18,748 bases of DNA from JBFKQC01 sp041627895 (GCA_041627895.1 JBFKQC010000075.1:1-18748), one strand, 5' to 3'. Positions 1 to 7,203 are shown, numbered from the stretch's first letter. The notes: generated by a model not told the origin, from the sequence alone. Translations and numbers: made by a program.

Positions 1-5
1 GGCAC

Positions 6-25
6 GCGCGCGGACGCCCGCGCGC
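6..25. repeat. GC-only inverted repeat (hairpin) at the window edge
   Basis: An 8-base arm GCGCGCGG and its exact complement CCGCGCGC flank the 4-base loop ACGC. It lies 2 bases from a second perfect hairpin, downstream of the ribokinase stop on the minus strand. It may be part of a double transcription stop, or simply low-complexity GC sequence. Confidence 0.35.
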
Positions 26-27
26 AG

Positions 28-51
28 GAAAGCCGCGTCGACGCGGCTTTC
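28..51. terminator. Perfect hairpin, candidate terminator of the fucU-rbsK operon
   Basis: The arms GAAAGCCGCG and CGCGGCTTTC pair perfectly around the loop TCGA. The hairpin lies about 60 bases past the ribokinase stop on the minus strand. The 3' arm ends in TTTC but no long T-run follows, so intrinsic termination is plausible rather than certain. Because the element is symmetric it could also serve a plus-strand gene lying left of the window. Confidence 0.5.
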
Positions 52-110
52 GCCACGGGCCATGACAGCTTCAGGCCAGACCCCGCAATCCCAAATGGAC
101 CGGCCCGCTG

Positions 111-1043
111 CTAACCCTCGCTGCCCCGTGCCATCAGCGCATCGATCTCGTCGCGGGTCGGCATCGACGGTGCGGTACCGGGGCGCGTGACCGAAATCGC
201 CGCGGTCGCACAGCCGAAACGTACCGCGTCGACCGGGTCCAGGCCCTCGGCCAGCGCGGTGGCAAAGCCGCCGTTGAAGGCATCGCCCGCGCCCGTCGTC
301 TCGACCACCTGGCCGGCATCGTAGGCCGGCACATGCACCGACTCGGTCGCGCCGTGGTACAGCGCGCCGTTCTCGCCCAGCGTGATCACCGCGGCGCCCG
401 CACCCTTGGCCATCAGCAGTTCCGCCGCCTCGCGTGCCTCGTCGATGCTGGTCACCGGCAGCCCGGTGATGCCCTCGGTTTCCGACTCGTTCGGCGTCAC
501 GAAATCGCATAGCGCCAGCATGTCATCCGGCAGCGTGTCGGCCGGCGCCGGGTTCAGGATCGTCTTCGCGCCGCCCTTGCGTGCAAGCTCAAGCGCGCGG
601 TGCGCGGCGTCCATCGGCTGTTCCAGCTGGGTCATGAACACCGCCGCGCCGCCGATCAGGTCGGCTCTGGCGTCGATGTAGTCGGGCGAAATCGTGCGGG
701 CCACGCCCGGGCAGACGATGATCGCGTTCTCGCCGGTGGCCTCTTCGACGAAGATATAGGCGGCACCAGTATAGCTGTCGTCGTGCTGGGTGATCTCGGG
801 CACCACGCCGGCCCTGGCCCAGGTCGCCAGCGCCATGTCGGCGAACGGGTCGCGCCCGAGCTTGGTAATGAAATGCGCGTCGCCCCCGGCGCGGGCGCAC
901 GCAACCGCCTGGTTCGAACCCTTGCCGCCGGGACCGAGCGCGAAGGAATTGCCGAGGATCGTCTCGCCGATCCGCGGCGGCCGGTCGGCGCGATAGGCGG
1001 TGTCGGCGACAAAGACGCCGAGGATCACGATCTTGCCGCTCAT
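111..1043 (-). CDS. rbsK: Ribokinase (PfkB-family sugar kinase)
   Basis: 310 residues, a normal length for ribokinase, which phosphorylates D-ribose with ATP to ribose 5-phosphate in the cytoplasm. The N-terminal PfkB signature GGKGSNQA is at residues 39-46. The C-terminal signature TTGAGDAFNGG is at 249-259, with D254 as the expected catalytic base. TPNESE at 184-189 is also typical. The ATG at 1041-1043 is preceded by GGAGGAG, which lies inside the end of the upstream fucU-like gene. Only 4 bases separate the two genes, so they are co-transcribed and probably translationally linked. The mutarotase next door would supply the sugar anomer the kinase uses. Another PfkB sugar kinase specificity cannot be excluded, but the partner gene favours ribose. 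No transporter for the sugar is in the window. Confidence 0.9.
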   Translation of the reverse strand: MSGKIVILGVFVADTAYRADRPPRIGETILGNSFALGPGGKGSNQAVACARAGGDAHFITKLGRDPFADMALATWARAGVVPEITQHDDSYTGAAYIFVEEATGENAIIVCPGVARTISPDYIDARADLIGGAAVFMTQLEQPMDAAHRALELARKGGAKTILNPAPADTLPDDMLALCDFVTPNESETEGITGLPVTSIDEAREAAELLMAKGAGAAVITLGENGALYHGATESVHVPAYDAGQVVETTGAGDAFNGGFATALAEGLDPVDAVRFGCATAAISVTRPGTAPSMPTRDEIDALMARGSEG

Positions 1044-1047
1044 GGTC

Positions 1048-1500
1048 TCACTCCTCCTGCGGGATCACGCCCTTGCGGAACATGAAGCACCCGTAGAACC
1101 GCCGCTCGCCGGTCTGGATCACCGCATAGGCCTGGCGCGCCATGTCGTAGAAGGCAAAGCGCTCGATCCCGACCATCGGCCGGTGGCTGCCCTCGGCGGC
1201 GTCGATGGCGGCCTGAACCTCGGCCTGTACCGGCGGAATCTCGTCCGGTGCGCCGACGACCTGCATCCGGCCGGCGAAATCGTCGACGAAGGTGTCCAGC
1301 GGGCAGACCGACAGCACCGCCTGCGCGGCCTCGGCGGCGGTCAGGTTCTCCATCCGCAGCAGATCGCCCAGCACCGTCTCGCGGGCGATCGAGCCTGCGG
1401 GAAAGTTGGTGTCGGCGATGATCAGCACGTCGCCGTGCCCCATGTCGCGCAACGCATAAAGCACGTCCGCGTTCAGCCGCGGATCAATTCCCTTCAGCAT
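1048..1500 (-). CDS. fucU: RbsD/FucU-family sugar mutarotase
   Basis: 150 residues. Family members interconvert anomers or pyranose forms of fucose or ribose in the cytoplasm. The N-terminus MLKGIDPRLNADVLYALRDM, followed by GHGD and then D30/N32 in IIADTNFP, matches the FucU/RbsD pattern, with the conserved histidine in MGHGD. The C-terminal part has the expected ERFAFYD-x-A-R and a closing GCFMFRKGV. The ATG at 1498-1500 follows a strong GGAGGGAGGAG ribosome binding site. It is the first gene of a two-gene minus-strand operon with ribokinase. Its promoter must lie in 1501-1654, shared with the divergent desaturase/MarR unit. The N-terminus looks more FucU than RbsD; substrate (fucose or ribose) is inferred from the ribokinase neighbour. 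Confidence 0.85.
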   Translation of the reverse strand: MLKGIDPRLNADVLYALRDMGHGDVLIIADTNFPAGSIARETVLGDLLRMENLTAAEAAQAVLSVCPLDTFVDDFAGRMQVVGAPDEIPPVQAEVQAAIDAAEGSHRPMVGIERFAFYDMARQAYAVIQTGERRFYGCFMFRKGVIPQEE

Positions 1501-1593
1501 GCTGTCTCCTCCCTCCGCGCCGGTTGTCCCGGCCCCGTTGCCGCAAAGACTAGTGCGCCGCGAAGCCTGCGGGAAGGGCCAATGCGCCGAAGA

Positions 1594-1623
1594 TTGACAA
1601 GTAAGTTGTCATACTGCTATTTG
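1594..1623 (+). promoter_or_regulatory. Candidate sigma-70-type promoter for the desaturase-marR unit
   Basis: TTGACA at 1594-1599 is a consensus -35. TATTTG at 1618-1623, preceded by an extended TGC at 1615-1617, is an acceptable -10 at 18-base spacing. The stretch is markedly AT-rich against its surroundings. Both palindromic operators overlap it. On the opposite strand, TTGACA at 1639-1634 with CAGTAT at 1616-1611 (17-base spacing) could serve the divergent fucU-rbsK operon. Assignment is by eye. Confidence 0.4.
1595..1611. promoter_or_regulatory. Palindromic operator, copy 1 (TGACAA-N5-TTGTCA)
   Basis: A perfect 6+5+6 palindrome with spacer GTAAG, overlapping the candidate -35. It is one of a pair sharing identical 6-base arms, with centres 27 bases apart. 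Symmetric sites of this size are typical of dimeric winged-helix regulators. The MarR-family gene of the same unit is the obvious candidate ligand, which is inference from position. Confidence 0.6.
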
Positions 1624-1640
1624 ACAACAAGATTGTCAAA
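1620..1640. promoter_or_regulatory. Palindromic operator, copy 2 (TTTGACAA-N5-TTGTCAAA)
   Basis: A perfect 8+5+8 palindrome with spacer CAAGA, between the candidate -10 and the ribosome binding site of the desaturase gene. Its inner arms are identical to copy 1. Binding here would block transcription of the desaturase-marR unit and could also affect the divergent sugar operon. Confidence 0.62.
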
Positions 1641-1654
1641 ATGGAGCGATTCCC

Positions 1655-2514
1655 ATGGACCCCGTCGAAGCCTTCCTGAGATTCAACGGCGAAACCTTGC
1701 TTTATGCCCTGTTCCTCGGCGCCGTCGCCGGGTTCGGCCTGCTGGAGGCGGTCCACGCGATGCGCAGGGCCGGGGCGAAACGCGCCCGCCGCTGGCCGAC
1801 GAACTGGGCGCTGACGGCGCTGAACATCGCGCTACTGGGCGCGCTGCCGGTCTCGGCCTCTTCAACCGGATCGGGATTTCCCCGGCCTGGGCGGTGGGCG
1901 CGACGATCCTGGCCTTCTCGTTCCAGAGCTGGGCGGTGCACCTGGCGATGCACAAGCTGCCCTGGCTCTGGCGCCTGCACCGGGTGCACCACAGCGACAC
2001 GCATCTGGACGTCTCGACCACGGTGCGGTTTCACCCGCTGGAATTCGCCCTGCAACTGCCGGTATCGGCCGCGGTGATCCTGTCGCTCGGCGCGCCACCG
2101 TCCGCGGTGATCCTCTACGAACTGATGGACGCCGCGATCAACGTCTTCGCCCATGCCAACATCCGCCTGCCGGGCCGGATCGACCATATCCTGTCGCGGG
2201 TCATCGTCACGCCGCATCTGCACCGCGTGCACCACTCGACCCGCCGGCGCGAGACCGACAGCAATTTCGGCGCGACGCTGCCGATCTGGGACATCGCATT
2301 CGGGACCTGGCGCGCCAGGACGCCGGAGGAACTGGCGGTGCAGCCGATCGGGCTGAACGAGATGCAGGACGCGCGGGCCTCTTCCCTCTGGTGGGCGCTC
2401 AGTCTACCGTTCCGCGACATTCGCCAGCCGCGGCCTGCCGCGCCGCCGCGGCAATTGCCCAAGCCGGAGGCCTGCGCCGGATGCAAGCGCACGACACGCC
2501 CGTCTACGACCTGA
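1655..2514 (+). pseudogene. Sterol desaturase / fatty acid hydroxylase family gene, frameshifted
   Basis: Members are membrane di-iron oxygenases that use clusters of histidines. The ATG at 1655, after AATGGAGCG, opens a frame reading about 67 sensible residues (MDPVEAFLRFNGETLLYALF..., a membrane segment, then ALPVS). This frame loses family character around base 1850. From there the frame one base back continues GLFNRIGISPAW... and carries the family histidine motifs HLAMH, HRVHH and HLHRVHHS, ending in a stop at 2512-2514. So one base, or a segment not divisible by three, is missing near 1845-1862. The second half is otherwise intact, which points to a recent mutation or a sequencing error. 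The last 34 bases overlap the start of the MarR gene. The substrate cannot be told from the sequence. Confidence 0.75.
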
Positions 2515-2918
2515 TCGTCGAGATCCGCGCCGCCTTCAACGCGCTGAAGGCGGCGTCGGACGCGATGATCGAAGACCTCGGGGTGACCGCGGCAATGCGC
2601 GCGGTGCTGGAATACCTCGACGGGAACGGCCCCCATACCGTGCCGCAGATCGCCAAGGCCAAGACCGTGTCGCGCCAGCACATCCAGGTGCTGGCCGACG
2701 CACTGTCGGACCGTGGGCTGGTGCGATTTGCGGACAATCCGGGCCACAAGCGGTCCAGGCTGCTGGAACTGACCGGGGACGGGCGGGCGGTCTTCGCGCA
2801 GATCCGCCGGCGCGAGGCCGAAGCACTGAAAGGGCTCGGCGCCACCTTCCAGTCCGCACGGCTGCGCGATGCCGTCGCGACGCTTCGCGAGTTGCGCGCG
2901 CGGCTGGCGGCAGGCTGA
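2481..2918 (+). CDS. MarR-family transcriptional regulator
   Basis: 145 residues, usual for MarR dimers that bind palindromic operators and often respond to small aromatic or lipophilic ligands. A helical N-terminus leads into a winged helix: VPQIAKAKTVSRQHIQVLADALSDRGLV contains the recognition-helix region, and NPGHKRSRLLELTGDGRAV is the wing with the typical R-S-R-L-L-E-L-T. A long C-terminal dimerisation helix follows. The ATG at 2481 is chosen because GGAGG lies 10 bases upstream and the protein begins like other family members. An in-frame ATG at 2391 would add 30 unrelated residues inside the desaturase gene. It overlaps the desaturase 3' end by 34 bases, so the two form one unit. It probably binds the two palindromes at 1595-1640 and represses its own unit; that role is inferred. 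Confidence 0.85.
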   Translation: MQAHDTPVYDLIVEIRAAFNALKAASDAMIEDLGVTAAMRAVLEYLDGNGPHTVPQIAKAKTVSRQHIQVLADALSDRGLVRFADNPGHKRSRLLELTGDGRAVFAQIRRREAEALKGLGATFQSARLRDAVATLRELRARLAAG

Positions 2919-2974
2919 GCCCCCCGCGCGGACCCGCATTCCGAATGCCGTGAAATTCCGGCCGGCCTGCCGGC

Positions 2975-3430
2975 TCAGGTCACCGCTTCCAGCCGCTCCT
3001 TTGACAACTCGCCCGGCACGATGGTGATCGGCACCGGCAGGCTGCCGGAGGTGCGCGACAGCTGCGTCACCAGCGGGCCGGGGCCGGACTTGTCGATCCC
3101 GGCCCCCAGCACCAGCACGCCGATGTCCGCGTCGTCCTTGATCTGCGCCAGGATCTCCGGCACCGCCTCGCCCTCGCGGATCACCAGTTCCGGGTCGATC
3201 CCCTGCCGGTCGCGCATCCACTTGGCGAAGACCTCGAAATGCGCATGAATGCGTTCGCGGGCCTCTTCGCGCATGATCTCGCCGACACCGATCCAATGCT
3301 GGAACTCGTCCGGCGGGATGATCGAGAGAATCTGCACACCGCCGCCGGTATTCGCCGCGCGCATCGCCGCGAACCGCATCGCGTTCAGGCATTCGCGGCT
3401 GTCGTCCAGCACGACGAGGAACTTGCGCAT
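2975..3430 (-). CDS. Universal stress protein (UspA family)
   Basis: 151 residues, a single Usp domain. The start MRKFLVVLDDSRECLNAMRF is the first strand and helix of the alpha/beta fold, with D9/D10 in the nucleotide-site position. GVLVLGAG, then LSRTSGSLPVPITIVPG, is the end of the fold. The usual G-x2-G-x9-G(S/T) ATP motif is only loosely preserved, so nucleotide binding is uncertain. The ATG at 3428-3430 is chosen because GGAGG stands 8 bases upstream; the frame is open 25 codons further but without a ribosome binding site. It converges with the MarR gene (56 bases between stops) and diverges from the MFS transporter. Its cytoplasmic stress role is known only at family level. Confidence 0.85.
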   Translation of the reverse strand: MRKFLVVLDDSRECLNAMRFAAMRAANTGGGVQILSIIPPDEFQHWIGVGEIMREEARERIHAHFEVFAKWMRDRQGIDPELVIREGEAVPEILAQIKDDADIGVLVLGAGIDKSGPGPLVTQLSRTSGSLPVPITIVPGELSKERLEAVT

Positions 3431-3578
3431 CGGGTGGCCTCCTGGTCCGGGGCGGATCATGGCCGATGGCAGGCTAGCTGGCAACGGCAAGAATACCGCC
3501 CCCAAAGCGGCCCGGTGTTGACCCAGGCCGGGCGCCCGGGCCAGACAGGGGGAACCGCGCCCGCCACGAGGTGATCCG

Positions 3579-4871
3579 ATGGTCCGTCAGATTCTGCCGA
3601 TCAGCGCCCTGCTGCTGGGCTCGTTCTTCCTGCTGTTCGCGGGCGGGATCAACGCGCTGATCCTGCCGGTCCGCGGCTCGGCCGAGGGGTTTTCGGCGGT
3701 GGAACTGGGCCTTCTCGGCACCGGCTGGGCGGTGGGCTACGTCGCGGGCTGCCTGGTGTCGCCCGCGCTGGTGGCGCGGGTCGGGCACATCCGCTCGTTC
3801 AGCGTTCTGGCCTCGCTTGCCGGCATCGCGGTGCTGGGCTCGCTGTTGTCGATCACGCCCTGGGCCTGGATACCCCTGCGCGGTGTGCAGGGCTTCTGCT
3901 TTGCCGGCGCGGCGATGATCGTGGAAAGCTGGCTGAGCGAACGGGCAGAGCCCACGACCCGCGGGCGCATCTTCGGCGTCTACACCATGGTGAACCTGGT
4001 GGCCTCGACCGGCGGGCAGCTTTCGCTGACGCTCGGCGACACGACCGGGTTCCTGTTCTTCGTCCTGGCGGCGATGTTCTATTCGCTGTCGCTGATCCCG
4101 ACGGCGGTGTCCTCGGGCGCCTCGCCGCAGCCGCTGACCAGCGTGCGCCTCGATCTCGGGGCGCTTTGGCGGAACTCTCCGGTGGCGGTCTTCGCGGTGC
4201 TGATGGTCGGCATCTCCAACGGCAGCTTCGGCACGCTCGGCGCGGTGTTCGGCGACCGGATCGGGCTGAACCTCGGGGCGATCGCGCTGTTCACCTCGAT
4301 CCCGATCCTGGCCGGCGCCGTGGCGCAGATTCCGGTCGGCATCCTGTCCGACCGCATGGACCGGCGCAAGGTGCTGGTCGGGCTGGCGGCGCTGGCGCTG
4401 GCCGCCGATCTCGCGTTCCTGCTGGTCTCGCCCAGCGACCCATGGGCAAACCTTGTGCTGGTCTCGGCCTTCGGCGCGGCGATCTTCGCGATGTACCCGG
4501 TGATCGTGGCCCATGCCAACGACCACGCCGCGCCGGGCACCTACATCCAGATCAGCGGCGGGCTGTTGATGGTCTACGGCCTGGGCGCGATCGTCGGCCC
4601 GCTGATCGCGGGTTTCGCGATGTCGTTCGGCGGGCCGTCGGGGCTGTTCGGCACGACCGTGGTGGCGCACCTCGCCATCATCGTCTTCGCGCTCCTGCGG
4701 ATGCGGCGCCGCGCCGAGGTGGCGGCCGCGCAGAAGACCGCCTTTGTGCCCGCGCCCACGGCCCGCGGCAGCACGCCCGAGACCGCGGCGCTGGCGCTGC
4801 GCGATGACAAAGGCGGGACGCCTGAGACAAGTGCCGACGGCAGTGCGGCGAATGACGAGGCGGGCGGCTGA
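3579..4871 (+). CDS. MFS transporter (YcaD-like)
   Basis: 430 residues with about 12 hydrophobic segments, the layout of a major facilitator superfamily permease in the inner membrane. The first half contains GTGWAVGYVAGCLVSP and RGVQGFCFAGAAMIVESWLSERA, as in YcaD-type carriers. The second-half loop motif GILSDRMDRRKVLVGL (near residue 250) is a clear MFS signature. A hydrophilic tail of about 60 residues rich in Ala, Thr, Pro and Glu follows the last membrane segment, longer than usual and probably cytoplasmic. The ATG at 3579 follows GAGGTGATCC. The gene converges with the aminotransferase, only 3 bases separating the stop codons. The substrate is unknown and the neighbours do not indicate one. 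Confidence 0.85.
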   Translation: MVRQILPISALLLGSFFLLFAGGINALILPVRGSAEGFSAVELGLLGTGWAVGYVAGCLVSPALVARVGHIRSFSVLASLAGIAVLGSLLSITPWAWIPLRGVQGFCFAGAAMIVESWLSERAEPTTRGRIFGVYTMVNLVASTGGQLSLTLGDTTGFLFFVLAAMFYSLSLIPTAVSSGASPQPLTSVRLDLGALWRNSPVAVFAVLMVGISNGSFGTLGAVFGDRIGLNLGAIALFTSIPILAGAVAQIPVGILSDRMDRRKVLVGLAALALAADLAFLLVSPSDPWANLVLVSAFGAAIFAMYPVIVAHANDHAAPGTYIQISGGLLMVYGLGAIVGPLIAGFAMSFGGPSGLFGTTVVAHLAIIVFALLRMRRRAEVAAAQKTAFVPAPTARGSTPETAALALRDDKGGTPETSADGSAANDEAGG

Positions 4872-4874
4872 GCC

Positions 4875-5738
4875 TCAGCCCGCCGAACGCGCCCAGTCCC
4901 AGTACATCTCGCGCACCCGGCGCGTCACCGGGCCGACCTGGTAATGCGCGCCGTCGAACTCGATGACGGGCGTGACCTTCATCATGTTGCCCGACATGAA
5001 CACCTCGTCGGCCTGCCGGAAATCGTCGAACGTCAGCACGGTTTCGTGGACTTTCGCGTTGTCTTTCAAGAGGTTGTCGATATGCCGCGCGCGGGTGATC
5101 CCGGCCAGGAATGTGCCGTTGGCGATCGGGGTGAAGACCTCGCCGTCACGCACCATGAAGATGTTGGCGGTGGCGGTTTCCGCCACGTTGCCCATCGCGT
5201 CGGCGACCAGCGCGTTGGCATAGCCCTTGGCCCGCGCCTCGGCCAGCATCCGGGCGTTGTTCGGGTAAAGGCAGCCCGCCTTTGCGTTGACCACGGCGTC
5301 GTCCAGAACCGGGCGGCGGAACCGCGTCGTGGTCAGCGTCGCCGTGGCCTCGGGCGGCGCCATCGGGATTTCCTCGAGGCAGACGGCAAAGCCGGTCGGC
5401 CCGATTTCGGGGACAACGCCCAGCGGCCCGCCGTCGAGCGCCCAGTACATCGGGCGGATGTAGACCGCGGCGTCCCTTGGGTAGCGGTTCAGGCCCTCGC
5501 GGACGATCTGCACCATTTCCTCTGTCGAAACGGTGGGTTGGATCATCAGCGCCTCGGCCGAGCGGTTCACGCGGGCGCAATGCGCCTCGAGATCGGGCGC
5601 CAGGCCGTCGACAAACCGGGCGCCGTCGAACACCGTGGTGCCGAGCCACGCGCCGTGGTCGGCGGCGCGCATGATCATCACATCGCCGTCGTGCCAGGCG
5701 CCCTGGTAGTAGGTCCTGATGTTCTTGCCGGTCGCCAT
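4875..5738 (-). CDS. ilvE: Branched-chain amino acid aminotransferase (PLP class IV)
   Basis: 287 residues, the usual length for class IV aminotransferases, which transfer the amino group between Leu/Ile/Val and 2-oxoglutarate in the cytoplasm. The PLP-binding lysine is K153 in VVNAKAGCLYPNN. The conserved glutamate is E187 in GNVAETATANIFMV. MSGNMMKVTPV near the end is the phosphate/product-side loop. YIRPMYW at 93-99 fits the branched-chain enzymes. The ATG at 5736-5738 has GGGAGG 8 bases upstream. It follows the VOC gene in the same direction after 63 bases, so they may share a transcript. Family members acting on D-amino acids or aminodeoxychorismate are alternatives, but the overall sequence reads as the branched-chain type. 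Confidence 0.85.
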   Translation of the reverse strand: MATGKNIRTYYQGAWHDGDVMIMRAADHGAWLGTTVFDGARFVDGLAPDLEAHCARVNRSAEALMIQPTVSTEEMVQIVREGLNRYPRDAAVYIRPMYWALDGGPLGVVPEIGPTGFAVCLEEIPMAPPEATATLTTTRFRRPVLDDAVVNAKAGCLYPNNARMLAEARAKGYANALVADAMGNVAETATANIFMVRDGEVFTPIANGTFLAGITRARHIDNLLKDNAKVHETVLTFDDFRQADEVFMSGNMMKVTPVIEFDGAHYQVGPVTRRVREMYWDWARSAG

Positions 5739-5801
5739 CGCGCATCCTCCCGCGGCGACCCTATGCGGGGCGGCGGGAGAGGTCCAGAGGCGGCGGCGGG
5801 C

Positions 5802-6284
5802 CTAGCCCGCCTCGGCGATCAGCGCGGGCACGTCGAGGGGGGCGTTCACCATATCTAGCGTACCGTCGGCTGTGCGGGGCCAGTCCTTGGGGTCGCGGTC
5901 GCGGTAAAGCTCTACCCCGTTGCCGTCGGGATCGTCGAGATAGACCGCCTCGGACACCCCGTGGTCGGCGGCGCCGGTCAGCGGCACGCCGGCATCCACC
6001 ACCCGCCGGACCGCCGCCCCCAGCGCGGCGCGGTCGGGGAACAGGAAGGCGGTGTGGTAAAGCCCCGGATGGCGCCGCGGCGCTGGCGGATTTCCCCTGC
6101 TTTCCCAGGTATTTAGCCCAAGGTGGTGATGATATCCGCCGGCCGAGAGAAACGCGGCCTGACCACCGTATGTCTGCGTCACCTCGAGCCCGATCACGTC
6201 GCGGTAGAACGCGATCGAACGGTCGAGATCGGCGACCTTCAGGTGCACGTGGCCGATGCGGGTCTCTGCCGGGGCCTTGGTCAT
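5802..6284 (-). CDS. VOC-family protein, catechol-2,3-dioxygenase (CatE)-like
   Basis: 160 residues, a pair of beta-alpha-beta-beta-beta modules of the vicinal oxygen chelate superfamily. GHVHLKVADLDRSIAFYRDV opens the module with metal-ligand candidate H14. YHHHLGLNTWESRG at 51-64 is typical of CatE-type proteins. GLYHTAF supplies H77, and DPDGNGVELYRDR supplies E125; H14, H77 and E125 are candidate metal ligands. The ATG at 6282-6284 is preceded by AAAGGACC. The frame is open far upstream, but that part is antisense of other sequence. CatE-like proteins are annotated as extradiol ring-cleavage enzymes, though many are glyoxalase-like with unknown substrates. The gene is divergent from the BrnA-like gene and upstream of the aminotransferase. 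Confidence 0.85.
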   Translation of the reverse strand: MTKAPAETRIGHVHLKVADLDRSIAFYRDVIGLEVTQTYGGQAAFLSAGGYHHHLGLNTWESRGNPPAPRRHPGLYHTAFLFPDRAALGAAVRRVVDAGVPLTGAADHGVSEAVYLDDPDGNGVELYRDRDPKDWPRTADGTLDMVNAPLDVPALIAEAG

Positions 6285-6494
6285 GGTCTGGGTCCTTTCG
6301 CTCTGTCCGGACGGATCTAATTCAGTGCACCATCGCACAAAAGTTGCAAGAGCGCGCATATCATGTGCAGGGCGCAACATATGTATTCCGTCGGTATCGC
6401 GTCGGTATCGCGGCGGTGCACCGCACGGTGGCCCAAGCTTGCGTTTACCCGGCTCTGGCAGGATGCCCGGCATCCGTTGCAAGGAGCGATTTCG
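6285..6494. promoter_or_regulatory. Divergent intergenic region between the VOC and BrnA-like genes
   Basis: 210 bases, AT-richer than the surrounding coding DNA around 6310-6390. It must hold the start signals of both divergent genes, but no convincing -35/-10 pair was found by eye. It contains the palindrome ACATATGT (6377-6384) and a tandem duplication of an 11-base word just downstream. Confidence 0.4.
6390..6411 (+). repeat. Two tandem copies of the 11-mer GTCGGTATCGC
   Basis: The two exact copies, at 6390-6400 and 6401-6411, sit side by side about 85 bases before the start of the BrnA-like gene. Eleven bases is one helical turn, so the two copies present the same DNA face. They could be a regulator-binding direct repeat or a chance slippage. 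Confidence 0.5.
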
Positions 6495-6893
6495 ATGACG
6501 ACAAACCCCTACCGCGGCCACCTGCGAGAGACGGCGAAGGCAGCCTACGGCACGCACACCAAGACCCGCCAGCTGCTGATCGAGCGGATGCTGATGAACG
6601 TCGAGCACCTGAAGTCCGAGGACGTGATGGACTATCACGTCCAGGCCCGGGTGCCGGAAGCCTGGGACACGCTGGAACAGGACGTGGATTGCGTCGAGAA
6701 GAAGGTGAAGCTGACGATCTACATAGATGCCTCGGTGGCGAAGTTCTTCCAGGCGATGGGCCGCGGCTATCAGGCGCGGATCAGCCGGGTGCTGGCGACG
6801 TTTGCGCAGATGCGCATCGTCCAGGTCAAGCGGCTGAACAAGATGTTCGAGGAGGAACTGGCGAAGGTGGCGGAGTACCGGTCGGAAATCTAG
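6495..6893 (+). CDS. BrnA-antitoxin-like (DUF4415-type) protein, orphan
   Basis: 132 residues. The segment KKVKLTIYIDASVAKFFQAM followed by GRGYQARISRVLATFAQMR (about residues 69-107) resembles the ribbon-helix-helix DNA-binding part of BrnA antitoxins: a beta strand with alternating hydrophobic residues, a helix, the GxGYQxRI turn and a second helix. The N-terminal half contains ARVPEAWDTLEQDV, the region before the DNA-binding fold in the same family. A charged helical tail follows. The ATG at 6495 is chosen over upstream ATGs because AAGGAG lies 8 bases before it. In type II systems BrnA pairs with an upstream BrnT toxin, but no BrnT-like frame is adjacent: the upstream gene is a divergent VOC protein. 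It may therefore be a solitary regulator. Family call from pattern memory only. Confidence 0.65.
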   Translation: MTTNPYRGHLRETAKAAYGTHTKTRQLLIERMLMNVEHLKSEDVMDYHVQARVPEAWDTLEQDVDCVEKKVKLTIYIDASVAKFFQAMGRGYQARISRVLATFAQMRIVQVKRLNKMFEEELAKVAEYRSEI

Positions 6894-6976
6894 CGGGGGC
6901 GGGGCGGGCGGACGGGGCGGCCCGGGCAGCCGCCGGTCCGGCCCCCGGCGCGCGAGTGTCCGACCGGCGGGGGGGC

Positions 6977-6999
6977 GGGTGCGCAATGAATGCGCACCC
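6977..6999. repeat. REP-like hairpin, copy 1
   Basis: The arms GGGTGCGC and GCGCACCC pair around the loop AATGAAT. It is followed by TGCGCTTGC, close to the CTACGCTTGC that follows copy 3. The arms and loop are identical to copy 2. Confidence 0.65.
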
Positions 7000-7112
7000 T
7001 GCGCTTGCTTGCGGTGCATTGCCAGACCGCGGGGTGGCGGTCCGGCGCCTGTTCGGGGCGGTTTATCCTGCCGTATCCGCCGGCCGCCGGATCGGCGCGC
7101 GGGCGGTGGGGT

Positions 7113-7142
7113 ATCGCCAGCCCGGGGGGGCGGTCTGGCGAT
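7113..7142. repeat. Inverted repeat ATCGCCAG / CTGGCGAT
   Basis: Two perfect 8-base arms enclose a 14-base G-rich loop. The left end (GTATCGCCAGCCCG at 7111-7124) recurs exactly at 12676-12689 in another convergent intergenic region. Confidence 0.5.
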
Positions 7143-7203
7143 CGCGCGGCGGCGTTGCGGCTGCCGTTCGCGCGCAGTGTGCGTTTGTGTCGTCTGGCGG
7201 TGC

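Noticed and set aside
1000..1850. N-terminal part of the long open frame reaching 2514 on the plus strand
   Set aside because: This part is antisense to fucU and then runs through the divergent promoter; only the part after about 1850 has desaturase character.
2919..2974. Bidirectional terminator between marR and the universal stress protein gene
   Set aside because: Only short stems (GCATT/AATGC; GCCGGC words) without T-runs; not strong enough to call.
3474..4670. A 398-codon minus-strand open frame antisense to the MFS gene
   Set aside because: Its translation is dominated by Arg/Gln/Asp/His, with no hydrophobic core, and it is a shadow of the transporter.
6495..6893. Complete BrnT-BrnA toxin-antitoxin module
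   Set aside because: No toxin-like frame is adjacent on either side; only the antitoxin-like protein is present.
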